DNA of 64,000 nucleotides. It comes from Burkholderiales bacterium (lineage in GTDB: Bacteria; Pseudomonadota; Gammaproteobacteria; Burkholderiales; Eutrophovitaceae). Below the pieces are notes generated by a model that was not told the DNA's origin, ran no database searches, and saw only the letters and a program-made list of their open reading frames with translations. The translations under genes and the position numbers were made by a program. Location of the stretch: the NCBI GenBank assembly GCA_035560005.1, contig DATMAN010000093.1, positions 1 through 64,000 on the forward strand, read 5' to 3'. This document shows positions 13,288 to 22,485 of the stretch, one piece after another. Every line of letters starts with the position of its first letter. The first letter of the stretch is position 1.

Positions 13288-14559
13288 TTAGATCAACCCC
13301 TCGAGGAGCTGGACGTCGACGAGGGCACCGGCGTCCAGGTTGCCGGTCTCTGCGGGCAGGATGATGAAGCAGTCGGCCTGACTCATCGAAGAAAGGATTC
13401 CCGATCCCTGGTCTCCGGTGGTGCGCACCGTCCATTGTCCGTCGGCGCCGCGCGAAAGAACGCCGCGCTGGAACTCGGTTCGCCCCGCTGCCTTCTTGAT
13501 CGCCGAGGTGCACCTGACCTTGAGCGTGGGCAGCGGCCTGATTCCGGTCTGTCCCTGCAGGATCAGCAGCGCATCGCGCACGAACTGATAGAAAGTCACC
13601 ATCACGGCGACCGGATTGCCCGGCAGGCCGAAGAAATGGGCATTGCCGAGCCTGCCGTAGGCGAGCGGCCGGCCGGGCTTCATGGCGATCTTCCAGAACA
13701 GGACCTCTCCCAGACGATCGAGGATCTGCTTCACGAAATCCGCTTCCCCGACCGATACTCCGCCACTGGTGATCACCACGTCCGCCGCCCGCGAGGCTTC
13801 GGCGAACGCGTGTTCGACTGCCTCCGGCGTGTCGCGAATGACGCCCATGTCCAGCACTTCGCAGCCCAGCCGCACGAGCATGCCGTAGAGGGTGTAGCGG
13901 TTGCTGTCGTAAATCTGCCCCGCACCCAGCGGCTGGCCGATCGACACCAGTTCGTCCCCGGTAGAGAAGAAAGCCACCCGCAGCCTGCGATAGACGCAAA
14001 CCTCGCCGATGCCGAGCGAAGCGAGCAACCCGAGCTCGGCCGCGCGCACGGGTCGTCCTCGTCCGATCGCAACCGCGCCCCGGCGCAAATCCTCGCCTGC
14101 GCTGCGAGTATTGGCCCCCTTCTGCGCTACGGAGGTGACGCTAACCCGATCTGCGGAAGGTTTCGCACGCTCCTGCATGATCACGGTGTCCGCACCCGCC
14201 GGCATTACCGCACCGGTCATGATGCGCACGGCCTGGCCGGGGCCCACGGTCCCCGCGAACGGTCTGCCGGCAAAAGCGCTGCCCACGACCTGGAGCGTCG
14301 TTTCGCCGCCGGGCACGAGATCCGCGAAGCGCACCGCATAGCCGTCCATCGCCGAGTTGTCGTGTTGCGGCACGTCGATCGGGGAAATCACGTCTTCGGC
14401 GAGCACGCGTCCGAGCGCAGCCCGGATGTGCACGCGCTCGATGGTCGACACCGGCGCCAGAACGGAGCGGATGAACTCGCGCGCCTTGTCGACCGGCATC
14501 GAATTCGGGTCGTAATCCTCCGCGCAGGACAGTTCTCTCAGGCTCTTCGGAAGTTGCAT
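13288..14559 (-). CDS. moeA: molybdopterin molybdenumtransferase MoeA
   Basis: Inserts molybdate (or tungstate) into adenylated molybdopterin. The 423-residue product follows the MoeA layout: N-terminal SIDVPQHDNSAMDGYA-like region (ISPIDVPQHDNSAMDGY), the GAVMPAGADTVIMQE motif, the MoCF-binding core TSGGVSVGEAD and GLPGNPVAVMVTFYQF, and a C-terminal beta domain. It is encoded between moaA and msrB on the minus strand. Substrate choice between Mo and W cannot be read from sequence; the nearby tungstate importer makes W plausible. Confidence 0.95.
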   Translation of the reverse strand: MQLPKSLRELSCAEDYDPNSMPVDKAREFIRSVLAPVSTIERVHIRAALGRVLAEDVISPIDVPQHDNSAMDGYAVRFADLVPGGETTLQVVGSAFAGRPFAGTVGPGQAVRIMTGAVMPAGADTVIMQERAKPSADRVSVTSVAQKGANTRSAGEDLRRGAVAIGRGRPVRAAELGLLASLGIGEVCVYRRLRVAFFSTGDELVSIGQPLGAGQIYDSNRYTLYGMLVRLGCEVLDMGVIRDTPEAVEHAFAEASRAADVVITSGGVSVGEADFVKQILDRLGEVLFWKIAMKPGRPLAYGRLGNAHFFGLPGNPVAVMVTFYQFVRDALLILQGQTGIRPLPTLKVRCTSAIKKAAGRTEFQRGVLSRGADGQWTVRTTGDQGSGILSSMSQADCFIILPAETGNLDAGALVDVQLLEGLI

Positions 14560-14770
14560 TCTTGAATTACACCATCAAGCAAACCGAGGAAGAGTGAAAC
14601 ACGAAGGCACGAAGCAAGTCCGGATCGGGATTCTCTTGCAGGAATCCGGCCATGGCCGCGACACCGGGCATTCGCATCTGGCGCATGGTTCAGAGGACGC
14701 TTTCAGCAGCCTTTTTCTTCGTGTCTTCGTGTTTCGCTCTCGATCCTTTCTTGCCGTAACCGCTTGCCAT
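14560..14770. repeat. moaA-moeA gap with long inverted repeat
   Basis: GAAACACGAAGGCACGAAG (14596-14614) is the reverse complement of 14717-14735 except for one base, so the termini of a 140-bp element pair with 18/19 identity. The interior also has partial complementarity (TCCGGATC..., GGAATCCGG). The layout resembles a small non-coding mobile or terminator-type element. No gene is evident. Confidence 0.6.
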
Positions 14771-15808
<1,038 letters not shown>

Positions 15809-15855
15809 CGGCGTGGCGCGCTCCTCGAGGATCGTTATTCTGCGAGAATGACGAG

Positions 15856-15879
15856 CATTATATCCAATTGGACACAACG
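15856..15879. promoter_or_regulatory. ModE-like operator between moaA and tupA
   Basis: Half-sites CATTATAT (15856-15863) and ACACAACG (15872-15879) are inverted around an 8-bp spacer. They match the E. coli ModE half-site CGTTATAT at 7/8 and, on the reverse strand, 6/8 positions. The site ends 12 bp before the tupA ATG and lies 47 bp from the moaA ATG, so one bound dimer could repress tupA and affect moaA. Two sites with the same geometry occur at 29171 and 30705. Confidence 0.6.
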
Positions 15880-15891
15880 AGGCTCGTGCGC

Positions 15892-16698
15892 ATGCGCCGT
15901 CTCTGCGCTCTGTTCGCCGCGTCACTGATGACCCTTCCGGGGGCGCCGGCTCTGGCCCAGCGCGACATCCGGCTGGCGACCACCACCAGCACCGACAACT
16001 CCGGTCTGCTGCGCTTTGTGCTGCCGAAGTTCGAGGCCGTGTACGGTGTGCCGGTCCGGGTGATCAGCGTCGGCACCGGCAAGGCCCTGAAAGTGGGCGA
16101 GAACGGCGATGTCGACGCGCTGCTGGTGCACTCCCGTCCCGATGAAGAACGTTTCGTGGCCGAAGGCTACGGGGTGAACCGGCGCGAGGTGATGTACAAC
16201 GACTTCGTCTTGGTGGGACCGGATTCCGACCCTGCGCGCGTGCGGGGCCTGCGCGACGTGCTCGAAGCCTTGCGCCGCATTGCCCAGACAAAGTCCCTGT
16301 TCGTGTCGCGCGGCGACGACTCCGGCACGCACAAGATGGAACTGGGATGCTGGCGGGCGCTCGGCATCGACCCGCAGTCGAACCCGAGCTACCGCTCGGC
16401 AGGACTGGGTATGGGCGAGGTACTGATGATAGCCTCCGAGCTGCAAGCCTACGCGCTGGCCGACCGGGCCACCGACGCTGCCATGCGCGGCAAGACGGCT
16501 CTGTCCGTGCTGGTCGAAGGCGATCCGAAGCTGTTCAACCGGTACGGAATCATCGCGGTGAACCCGGCAAAGCATCCGGGCGTGAACTACGCGGGTGCGA
16601 TTGCGCTGATCGACTGGATCACCTCCGAGCAAGGGCAGCGGGCGATTGCGGATTTCCGGATACAGGGCCGGCAGGTCTTCTTCCCTTCTGCGAGATAG
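15892..16698 (+). CDS. tupA: tungstate ABC transporter, substrate-binding protein TupA
   Basis: Periplasmic binding protein for high-affinity tungstate uptake. A signal peptide covers about residues 1-23, ending PALAQ. The mature N-terminus has the TupA signature [11 protein letters not shown] and later [13 protein letters not shown], the two oxyanion-binding segments that separate TupA from ModA. Length is 268 residues. Start ATG 15892 is preferred; GTG 15886 is two codons upstream. It heads tupABC and is preceded by a ModE-like site. Specificity for tungstate over molybdate is inferred from the family. Confidence 0.93.
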   Translation: MRRLCALFAASLMTLPGAPALAQRDIRLATTTSTDNSGLLRFVLPKFEAVYGVPVRVISVGTGKALKVGENGDVDALLVHSRPDEERFVAEGYGVNRREVMYNDFVLVGPDSDPARVRGLRDVLEALRRIAQTKSLFVSRGDDSGTHKMELGCWRALGIDPQSNPSYRSAGLGMGEVLMIASELQAYALADRATDAAMRGKTALSVLVEGDPKLFNRYGIIAVNPAKHPGVNYAGAIALIDWITSEQGQRAIADFRIQGRQVFFPSAR

Positions 16699-16704
16699 AC
16701 GCGA

Positions 16705-17403
16705 GTGGGGATCGTCGAAACCACCGTCGAAGCGCTGCGGCTGCTGGCGAGCCTGGACCCTGTGCTGTGGGGCGTCGTCTGGGTGTCGCTCAAGGTGTCG
16801 GTGGGCGCGCTGCTGCTGATCTCGCCTGTGGCGATCGCGGCGGGCTACCTGCTCGCCGTTCGCCGATTTCCGGGACGCCGTTTGCTGATCGTTCTGACTC
16901 AGGCGCTGTTCGCTTTTCCGACTGTGGTCGTGGGGTTGCTGCTCTACATGCTGCTGTCGCGGCAGGGGCCTTTCGGCTCGATGCAACTGCTGTTTACGCA
17001 GACCGCGATGGTGATCGGCCAGATGGTGATCGCCGCGCCGATCCTGGTGGCGTTCACGCTCTCGGCGGTGCAGGGCGCCGATCCGCGCGCCCGGGAAACC
17101 GCGATCGTGCTGGGCGCCGGAGCGCTGCGGGTTGCATGGACGGTGCTGCGCGAGATGCGTTTCGCCGTGATGGCCGCGGTGTTCAACGGATTCGGGCGAG
17201 TGATCTCCGAAGTCGGCTGCTCGCTCATGGTCGGGGGCAACATCGCGGGGCTCACCCGCAACATTCCCACCGCGATCGCGCTCGAGACGACCAAGGGCGA
17301 GTTCGCCCAGGGTGTGGCGCTCGGGCTGGTACTGATGGCGCTGGCGCTCGGCGTCAACTTCGCCATGGCCTGGGCACAGGGGGCCGGAGCCCTGCGCCGG
17401 TGA
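16705..17403 (+). CDS. tupB: tungstate ABC transporter, permease TupB
   Basis: Inner-membrane permease of 232 residues with about five hydrophobic segments, beginning with VVWVSLKVSVGALLLISPVAI. The cytoplasmic EAA-like loop (ARETAIVLGAGALRVAWTVL) that contacts the ATPase is present. GTG start at 16705 lies 6 bp after tupA; the end overlaps the tupC start by four bases (GTGA), implying coupled translation. Confidence 0.92.
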   Translation: MGIVETTVEALRLLASLDPVLWGVVWVSLKVSVGALLLISPVAIAAGYLLAVRRFPGRRLLIVLTQALFAFPTVVVGLLLYMLLSRQGPFGSMQLLFTQTAMVIGQMVIAAPILVAFTLSAVQGADPRARETAIVLGAGALRVAWTVLREMRFAVMAAVFNGFGRVISEVGCSLMVGGNIAGLTRNIPTAIALETTKGEFAQGVALGLVLMALALGVNFAMAWAQGAGALRR

Positions 17404-18056
17404 ACGCGCTCCTCGAAGTCGAGGGCTTGAAGGTGCGGGCGGGCGAGGCGTTGCTCGTCGCCATCGCACGGCTGAAGCTGGAGCGCGGGCGCGGCTATCT
17501 GGTGAGCGGGGAGAATGGAGCGGGAAAGACGACGCTGCTGCGCGCCCTGGCCGGGCTCGAACGCGCGCAAGCCGACCGTTTCGTCTTCGATGCGCAGGCG
17601 TTTGCGCTCGCGCCTTATCCGAAGGCGCTGCGCCGGCGGATCGCTTTCGTCCACCAGCACCCCTATGTCTTCGACGGCAGCGTAGCGGACAACCTCGCCT
17701 ACGGACTGCGCGCCGCGGGAATGAGGACGTCCAAGATCGCGGACAGGGTGGCCGATGGCGCGGCGTGGGCCGGGATCGGGCACCTCGCGCAGCGCGACGC
17801 GAAGCTGCTCTCGGCGGGCGAGAAACAGCGGCTCGCGCTCGCCCGCGCCCATCTGCTCGCCCCGGAACTCTACCTGCTCGACGAGCCGACCGCGAACCTC
17901 GACGAAGAGGGCCGGCGCATCGTGATTTCCCTGATCGAGGCGATCGCGCGCGAGGGCAGAACGCTGCTCATCGCCTGCCACGACCGCGAGCTGCTCGCGC
18001 TGCCCGCCGTGGAACGTCTGCACCTGGTGAAGGGGCGCTTGGACGGTCAAACATAA
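17400..18056 (+). CDS. tupC: tungstate ABC transporter, ATP-binding protein TupC
   Basis: ATPase of the TupABC importer, 218 residues, about the minimal ABC domain. Walker A is SGENGAGKTT, the signature motif is LSAGEKQR (a variant of LSGGQ), Walker B is LYLLDEPTANLDE, and the switch His is in IACHDRE. GTG start at 17400 overlaps the tupB stop. No extra MOP or TOBE regulatory domain is present. It meets the DUF6644 gene tail to tail with a ten-base overlap (18047-18056). Confidence 0.92.
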   Translation: MNALLEVEGLKVRAGEALLVAIARLKLERGRGYLVSGENGAGKTTLLRALAGLERAQADRFVFDAQAFALAPYPKALRRRIAFVHQHPYVFDGSVADNLAYGLRAAGMRTSKIADRVADGAAWAGIGHLAQRDAKLLSAGEKQRLALARAHLLAPELYLLDEPTANLDEEGRRIVISLIEAIAREGRTLLIACHDRELLALPAVERLHLVKGRLDGQT

Positions 18057-18532
18057 GCGATCGCGCGGCCGCAACCCACGATCGCGATCCACAGCAGCAG
18101 CGATACGGTGGCATGCAGCCTGGCGGCCGGCGGCGAGGGCATTCCCATGTCCCAGGTCGCGACCGAACGGTAGGCTCCCAAATGAAACGCGGCGGCATTG
18201 GCGCCGGCGCACAGCAGCAGCACCATTTTCAGGATGAAGGCGGGGTTGGACACCAGTGCGGCGGCGTCGGCGAGGAACATGAGCAACCCGGTAGGCACGA
18301 CCAGGATCAGGCTCGCGGCTGACCAAGGCAGCAGATGCGCGCCCAGCTTGCGTACCGGCAGGCGGTCGGAGAGTCCCAGCACGCGCAGGTCGAACATGAC
18401 CACCGCGCCCACGAGCACGATGAAACCGAGAATGTGCGCGGTTTCCACTACTGGATAGAGCCACAGGGACTCGCGCATCGCCACCGCGATGGCGACCTCC
18501 TGCAGTCTTTCCAGCGGCGTTTCGAGGGTCAA
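18047..18532 (-). CDS. predicted inner-membrane protein, DUF6644-like
   Basis: A 161-residue protein with four likely membrane helices (for example ILGFIVLVGAVVMFDL, AASLILVVPTGLLMFLA, FILKMVLLLCAGANAAAF, ATVSLLLWIAIVGCG). The N-terminal region with a His in a helix (VVETAHILGF) and another in the third helix recalls small b-type-cytochrome-like membrane proteins, but haem binding is only a guess. It is coded with the DUF6152 gene, overlapping it by four bases, and the two probably work as a pair. Function unknown. Confidence 0.75.
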   Translation of the reverse strand: MTLETPLERLQEVAIAVAMRESLWLYPVVETAHILGFIVLVGAVVMFDLRVLGLSDRLPVRKLGAHLLPWSAASLILVVPTGLLMFLADAAALVSNPAFILKMVLLLCAGANAAAFHLGAYRSVATWDMGMPSPPAARLHATVSLLLWIAIVGCGRAIAYV

Positions 18533-18876
18533 CGCAACTCGACCGTCTTACCGTCGATGGTGATGCGTTCGGCACGCATCTCATCGCCGCGCTGACGGCT
18601 GGGATAGCCTTCGACGGTCGCCGTCAGGCCGGCCTTGAGCGCATCTCCGGGAATTCCGCGCATGGCCATCCGCGAGGGCGGCGCCAGCACCGCCTCCCAG
18701 GTTTTCTCGGCCGTCTTGAGCCTGATCGTGGCATGCGGATAGCTGTAGCTCGCCTCGACGATCGTGCCGGTCAGGACCAAGGTGTGACCGGCGTCGTAGC
18801 TGCTCCAGCCGTGGTGTGCCAGTGCGCTGATCGGAACGGCAAGAAAGACTGCGAAGGCAAAGAGGGCTGACTTCAT
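18529..18876 (-). CDS. predicted periplasmic protein, DUF6152-like
   Basis: A 115-residue protein with a clear signal peptide (ALFAFAVFLAVPISALA) ending at AHHGWSSYD. The mature part is a small beta-rich domain with the pattern LTGTIVEASYSYPHATI, as in DUF6152 proteins. The His-His after the cleavage site is a possible metal site. It overlaps the downstream membrane-protein gene, so the pair is likely cotranscribed. Role unknown; it sits between the tup and formate dehydrogenase operons. Confidence 0.75.
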   Translation of the reverse strand: MKSALFAFAVFLAVPISALAHHGWSSYDAGHTLVLTGTIVEASYSYPHATIRLKTAEKTWEAVLAPPSRMAMRGIPGDALKAGLTATVEGYPSRQRGDEMRAERITIDGKTVELR

Positions 18877-18937
18877 GGCTGTCTAGGACTCCGGTGTCAG
18901 GGTCGAAAAAAAGGACCGGGCGCCCGCATCCGTTTAC

Positions 18938-18943
18938 TATAAT
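18938..18943 (+). promoter_or_regulatory. possible -10 box of the periplasmic formate dehydrogenase operon
   Basis: A perfect TATAAT hexamer, 15 bp before the GTG at 18959 and 42 bp before ATG 18986. No good -35 hexamer stands 16-18 bp upstream, so an activator may be needed or this may be chance. Confidence 0.4.
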
Positions 18944-18985
18944 CGCCAGGTCCGCGCGGTGAAACCACATTCCTGCGCTCCACTC

Positions 18986-19471
18986 ATGGTTATGGTCACA
19001 GACGCGATGGCGGTCAGAAAGTTCGATGTGTCGGTCGTGATGTCGCTGCTTCGCGACGGCAATCGCTGGGTGGCGCAGCACTGGGAGGCGCGGGGCGTTC
19101 TCGTGGGCCGATCGGCGGAGGCGGCGCGCCGCGTCCTGGTCGACACCGGGCGCGAGCGCCAGGTTCTGTTCGGTGGCCATGTCATCGAGTTGCGTCGCGA
19201 CGAAGCGCAGGGCTACTACCTCAACGTGACTTCGCCCCGTCCGAGCGCATTCGTCCTGTGGCGCATGCGCGACGAGGAAGCGATTCCGGTGCTCGTCACC
19301 GCGAGCTACGAGGAGGCGGCGCGCTGGCTGGACGCGGGCGAACAGGTCGATGCGGTTGCGCTGCCGCCGGAGCTGGTCGAGCCCATCGCGCGATTCGCGC
19401 AAGAACACTACAAGCCCGAGGTCAGGAGCGGCCGAAAGCGCGAGCGCGCGATGTCCCGGGACAGCCGATGA
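18986..19471 (+). CDS. DUF3305 protein of the formate dehydrogenase operon
   Basis: A 161-residue soluble protein matching the DUF3305 pattern (VVMSLLRDGNRWVAQHWEARGVL, YYLNVTSPRPSAFVLWRM and a C-terminal HYKPEVRSGRKRER). Members are found next to DUF3306 and periplasmic formate dehydrogenase genes in proteobacteria, so an accessory or assembly role is likely but unproven. ATG 18986 is chosen, though GTG 18959 would add nine residues. Its stop overlaps the next start (ATGA). Confidence 0.8.
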   Translation: MVMVTDAMAVRKFDVSVVMSLLRDGNRWVAQHWEARGVLVGRSAEAARRVLVDTGRERQVLFGGHVIELRRDEAQGYYLNVTSPRPSAFVLWRMRDEEAIPVLVTASYEEAARWLDAGEQVDAVALPPELVEPIARFAQEHYKPEVRSGRKRERAMSRDSR

Positions 19472-19923
19472 GCGACACGCCGGAATCGTTCCTGCGGCGC
19501 TGGTCGCGACTCAAGCGCGAAGGCGAAGCGGCGCAGCCCGAACCTGTCGGGCGCGACGACGAGGAGCCGCCGCCGTTGCCGCCGATCGAGGAACTGGGTC
19601 CCGATTCCGATTACAGCGCCTTTCTGCACCCGAAAGTGGATCCGCAGCTGCGCCGTGCGGCGCTGAAGAGACTGTTTTCGTCCGAACGATTCAAGGCGAT
19701 GGACGGGCTGGACGTGTATGTCGGCGACTACTCGAAACCCGAGCCGCTGGCGGCCGGCGTAGCGGTGCTGCTGCGTCATGCCTGCGCCGCACTCGCGCTG
19801 GACCGGGAAGCGCAGAGTTCGGCGGGCGCTGGGCGGCCCGAGGCGCACGCGCCAGAGCAGCCGCTCCGCGGCGATGAGACCGATCCAGCCTCGCCGACGG
19901 ACAAAGATCCGCGAGCGCTATGA
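19468..19923 (+). CDS. DUF3306 protein of the formate dehydrogenase operon
   Basis: A 151-residue soluble protein with the DUF3306 core: FLRRWSRLKRE at the N-terminus, an acidic Pro-rich linker, then SDYSAFLHPKVDP and ALKRLFSSERF with DGLDVYVGDYS. The C-terminus is low-complexity and Ala/Asp-rich. It overlaps both neighbours by four bases, so it is translationally coupled. Molecular role unknown; linked to formate dehydrogenase by constant gene neighbourhood. Confidence 0.8.
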   Translation: MSDTPESFLRRWSRLKREGEAAQPEPVGRDDEEPPPLPPIEELGPDSDYSAFLHPKVDPQLRRAALKRLFSSERFKAMDGLDVYVGDYSKPEPLAAGVAVLLRHACAALALDREAQSSAGAGRPEAHAPEQPLRGDETDPASPTDKDPRAL

Positions 19924-21608
19924 CGCACGGCGCGAGTCTGGGCGAAGCGAGGAACAGCGCGACGCCCGGAGGACCCATCAGCCCGGCACTGGCCGCGCTG
20001 GCCGCGGCCGCCGCTCTGCCGCCTCCCGAACCGGTGCCGAGCGTGGTCTACCGTTCCCGGGGGCGGACCTTGGTCGTGGGCCCGGCCAACGAAGTGCTGC
20101 CAAGGGCCGGCGAACTGGCCGCCACCCTGCCGGTGACCGCGCTGGTGACCGACGGAACGGCCGGTCGCGCAGCGCCGGCGTTGACCGTGCTCTGCGGCCG
20201 GCCGGTGGAAGCGCACGGCTATCTGGGCAATTTCACCGTGCGCTGGGAACCGGACGCCCCGCTGGAAGCCTCCGAGCGCCCGCGCAGCGCGGTCTTCGAC
20301 CTGATTCTGGATCTGGGCGAGGCGCCGCTGTTCACGATGCCGCAACCGCCGCAGGGATACTTCGCCCCGGGACGCGATGAGCGCGCCGTGCGCGCCGCTC
20401 TGGAGGAAATCCGCGAGGCGGTCGGCGAGTTCGACAAGCCGAAGTACTTTCTCTATGACGCGTCGATCTGCGCGCACAGCCGCTGCGGCCTTGAAGGCTG
20501 CGATCGCTGCATCGAAGTGTGCTCGACGCGGGCCATTTCCGCTGCGGGCGATCGCGTCGGGGTGGACGCGCACCTGTGCATGGGCTGCGGAGGCTGCGCC
20601 ACGGTATGTCCCTCAGGAGCGATGTCCTACGCCTTTCCGAAAGTCGACTACCAGGGCGACCGCATCCGGGCAATGCTGGAGGCATTTCACGCGGCCGGCG
20701 GGCGCGCGGCCTGTCTGCTGTTGCACGACGGGAGCGCCGCGCGGCTGATCGAGGCGCTGGAGCAGCGCGCGGCCGTGCCCGAGCGGGTCATCGCGCTGCC
20801 GGTGCACCACATCGCTTCGGTCGGGCTCGATCTGGCACTGGGTGCCATTGTGCTCGGTGCGAACCAGTGCCTCGTGTTGTCTGCCGCCACCGAGCCGGAA
20901 GCCTACCGCACGGCGCTCTCGCAGCAGCTCGAGTACGGACGACTTCTGCTCGAGGCGCTGGGTTACGGCTCGCGCCACTTGGGGCTGGTCGTGGCCACCG
21001 ACGCCGCAGCGCTGGAAGATGCGCTGCGTGCCCTGGAGCCTGCCGAACACTGCCCGCCGCCGGCGAAGTTCCGGCTCTTCGACCGCAAGCGCACGACGTT
21101 GTGGTTCGCGATCGACCATCTGGCCGCGCATGCCCCCGCGCCAGGGGAGGCGGTGCAGATGCCGGCGGGCGCACCCTTCGGCGCCGTACGAGTGAACCGT
21201 GAGAGCTGCACGCTGTGCATGGCCTGCGTCGGGACCTGTCCGGAGAACGCGCTGCTCGACGGCAGAGACCGGCCGCAATTGCGGTTTGTCGAAGCCAACT
21301 GCGTGCAGTGCGGACTGTGCGAGCGGGCCTGCCCCGAGGACGCGATCTCGCTCGTGCCGCGAGTGGCGCTTGGCGCAGACGCGAAACGCGAAGTCGTGTT
21401 GAACGAGGACACGCCGTTCCGCTGTATCCGCTGCGGCAAGGAGTTCGCGGCCACCCGCGTGATCGACCGGATGGTCGGCCGCCTGGTGGAGCATCCGATG
21501 TTCTCGTCACCCGAAGCGCTCAGGCGCCTTCGCATGTGCGCAGACTGCCGGGTCGTCGACCTGATGCAGGGTCGCGACGAGGTCAGCATCTTCGACCTGA
21601 AACCATGA
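19920..21608 (+). CDS. multi-cluster 4Fe-4S ferredoxin-type protein
   Basis: A 562-residue cytoplasmic-type protein. Cysteine sets at about residues 188-206 (CGLEGCDRCIEVC), 219-232 (CMGCGGCATVCP), 432-442 (CTLCMACVGTCP) and 460-470 (CVQCGLCERACP) suggest four 4Fe-4S clusters. The C-terminus has a further CxxC pair (CIRCGKE and CADCRV), possibly a zinc or rubredoxin-like site. Proteins of this type occur in formate dehydrogenase operons with DUF3305/3306. It may carry electrons to or from the enzyme or help cluster assembly; the exact role is not established. It overlaps both neighbours by four bases. Confidence 0.85.
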   Translation: MTHGASLGEARNSATPGGPISPALAALAAAAALPPPEPVPSVVYRSRGRTLVVGPANEVLPRAGELAATLPVTALVTDGTAGRAAPALTVLCGRPVEAHGYLGNFTVRWEPDAPLEASERPRSAVFDLILDLGEAPLFTMPQPPQGYFAPGRDERAVRAALEEIREAVGEFDKPKYFLYDASICAHSRCGLEGCDRCIEVCSTRAISAAGDRVGVDAHLCMGCGGCATVCPSGAMSYAFPKVDYQGDRIRAMLEAFHAAGGRAACLLLHDGSAARLIEALEQRAAVPERVIALPVHHIASVGLDLALGAIVLGANQCLVLSAATEPEAYRTALSQQLEYGRLLLEALGYGSRHLGLVVATDAAALEDALRALEPAEHCPPPAKFRLFDRKRTTLWFAIDHLAAHAPAPGEAVQMPAGAPFGAVRVNRESCTLCMACVGTCPENALLDGRDRPQLRFVEANCVQCGLCERACPEDAISLVPRVALGADAKREVVLNEDTPFRCIRCGKEFAATRVIDRMVGRLVEHPMFSSPEALRRLRMCADCRVVDLMQGRDEVSIFDLKP

Positions 21609-22234
21609 GCACGCTCGCTTTGCCAGACAATGAGGCATTGGCGGCAGAAGACGCCGCGCGCGCGGACCTCTACGCCCTGCTGGCTGCCCTGTGGGCTTCA
21701 GCGCCGGCGCCGTCCTTGCTGCAGGCCGTGGCGGCGGCGGACGACATCGGGGCGGCCGCCGAGGGGGATCCTCCTCTTGCCCGCGAATGGCGCCGCCTGC
21801 AGGCGGCATGCGCGGTGACGGACCCCGAAGCGGTGCGAGCGGAGTACAGAGACCTGTTCATCAGCGTGGGCGAGCCCCCGGTGGTGCTCAACGCCTCCTG
21901 GTACCTGACCGGCTTCCTCAACGAGGTTCCGCTCGCCGAGCTGCGCGACGACCTCGCGCGTCTAGGCTTTTCTCGCTTACAATCGGCCGTCGAGACCGAA
22001 GACCACATCGCGGCGCTGCTGGAGGCGATGCGGCTGCTGATCGTCACGCGGCAAGACGATCCGGCGGGCGGCTTCGAGACTCAGAAGGCGTTCTTTTTCC
22101 GCCATCTGAAGCCGTGGTACACGAAGCTCGCGGCGCGAGTGGAGCAGACCGAAGGGGCGAACTTCTACCGGAACGTGGTCGCGCTGACCCGGGTCTTCCT
22201 CGACACCGAGTCGGCGCAGTTCGAAAATTACTAG
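21605..22234 (+). CDS. TorD-family molecular chaperone for formate dehydrogenase
   Basis: A 209-residue all-helical protein with the TorD/DmsD pattern: an N-terminal ADLYALLAALW helix, YRDLFISVGEPPVVLNASWYLTG (family E-Y-x-x-L-F and P-x-x-S region) and ETEDHIAALLEAM, HLKPWYTKLA. Such chaperones bind the Tat signal of a molybdoenzyme and hold it until the cofactor is in place. The Tat-bearing partner is encoded two genes downstream. Its ATG overlaps the ferredoxin stop. Confidence 0.85.
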   Translation: MSTLALPDNEALAAEDAARADLYALLAALWASAPAPSLLQAVAAADDIGAAAEGDPPLAREWRRLQAACAVTDPEAVRAEYRDLFISVGEPPVVLNASWYLTGFLNEVPLAELRDDLARLGFSRLQSAVETEDHIAALLEAMRLLIVTRQDDPAGGFETQKAFFFRHLKPWYTKLAARVEQTEGANFYRNVVALTRVFLDTESAQFENY

Positions 22235-22275
22235 CCGGCGCGCATCGGCACGCGCGCCGCACGAGGAGGAAGTCG

Positions 22276-22473
22276 ATGAGCAAGCCCGCACGCAGGCGTT
22301 TTCTTGCCACACTGGGGCTGGGCGGCGCCGGGGTCGCGGTCGCGGCCCTTTCCGGTCAGCGCCATACGACTGCTGCAGCCGAGGGGCCGCCGCTCGCCGC
22401 CGACTCGAAGCACTCCAAGGGTTATCGCCTGACTGCACACGTGCGCAATTACTACCGTACCGCGCGCGTGTAA
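22276..22473 (+). CDS. small Tat-signal protein of the formate dehydrogenase region
   Basis: A 65-residue protein that is mostly a twin-arginine signal (RRRFLATLGLGGAGVAVAAL) followed by a short tail, HSKGYRLTAHVRNYYRTARV. It matches the small family described as the formate dehydrogenase region Tat target. A good ribosome site (GAGGAGGAAG) precedes the ATG. It may be exported with, or tether, the catalytic subunit; function is not established. Confidence 0.85.
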   Translation: MSKPARRRFLATLGLGGAGVAVAALSGQRHTTAAAEGPPLAADSKHSKGYRLTAHVRNYYRTARV

Positions 22474-22485
22474 AGGAGGAGAGTC

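Noticed and set aside
15809..15891. Molybdenum-cofactor riboswitch before moaA
   Set aside because: The gap is only 83 bp, too short for the known Moco RNA, and no matching stems are visible.
18930..18955. Possible ModE site before the periplasmic formate dehydrogenase operon
   Set aside because: CGTTTACT matches the half-site at only 5/8 and the partner position hardly matches.
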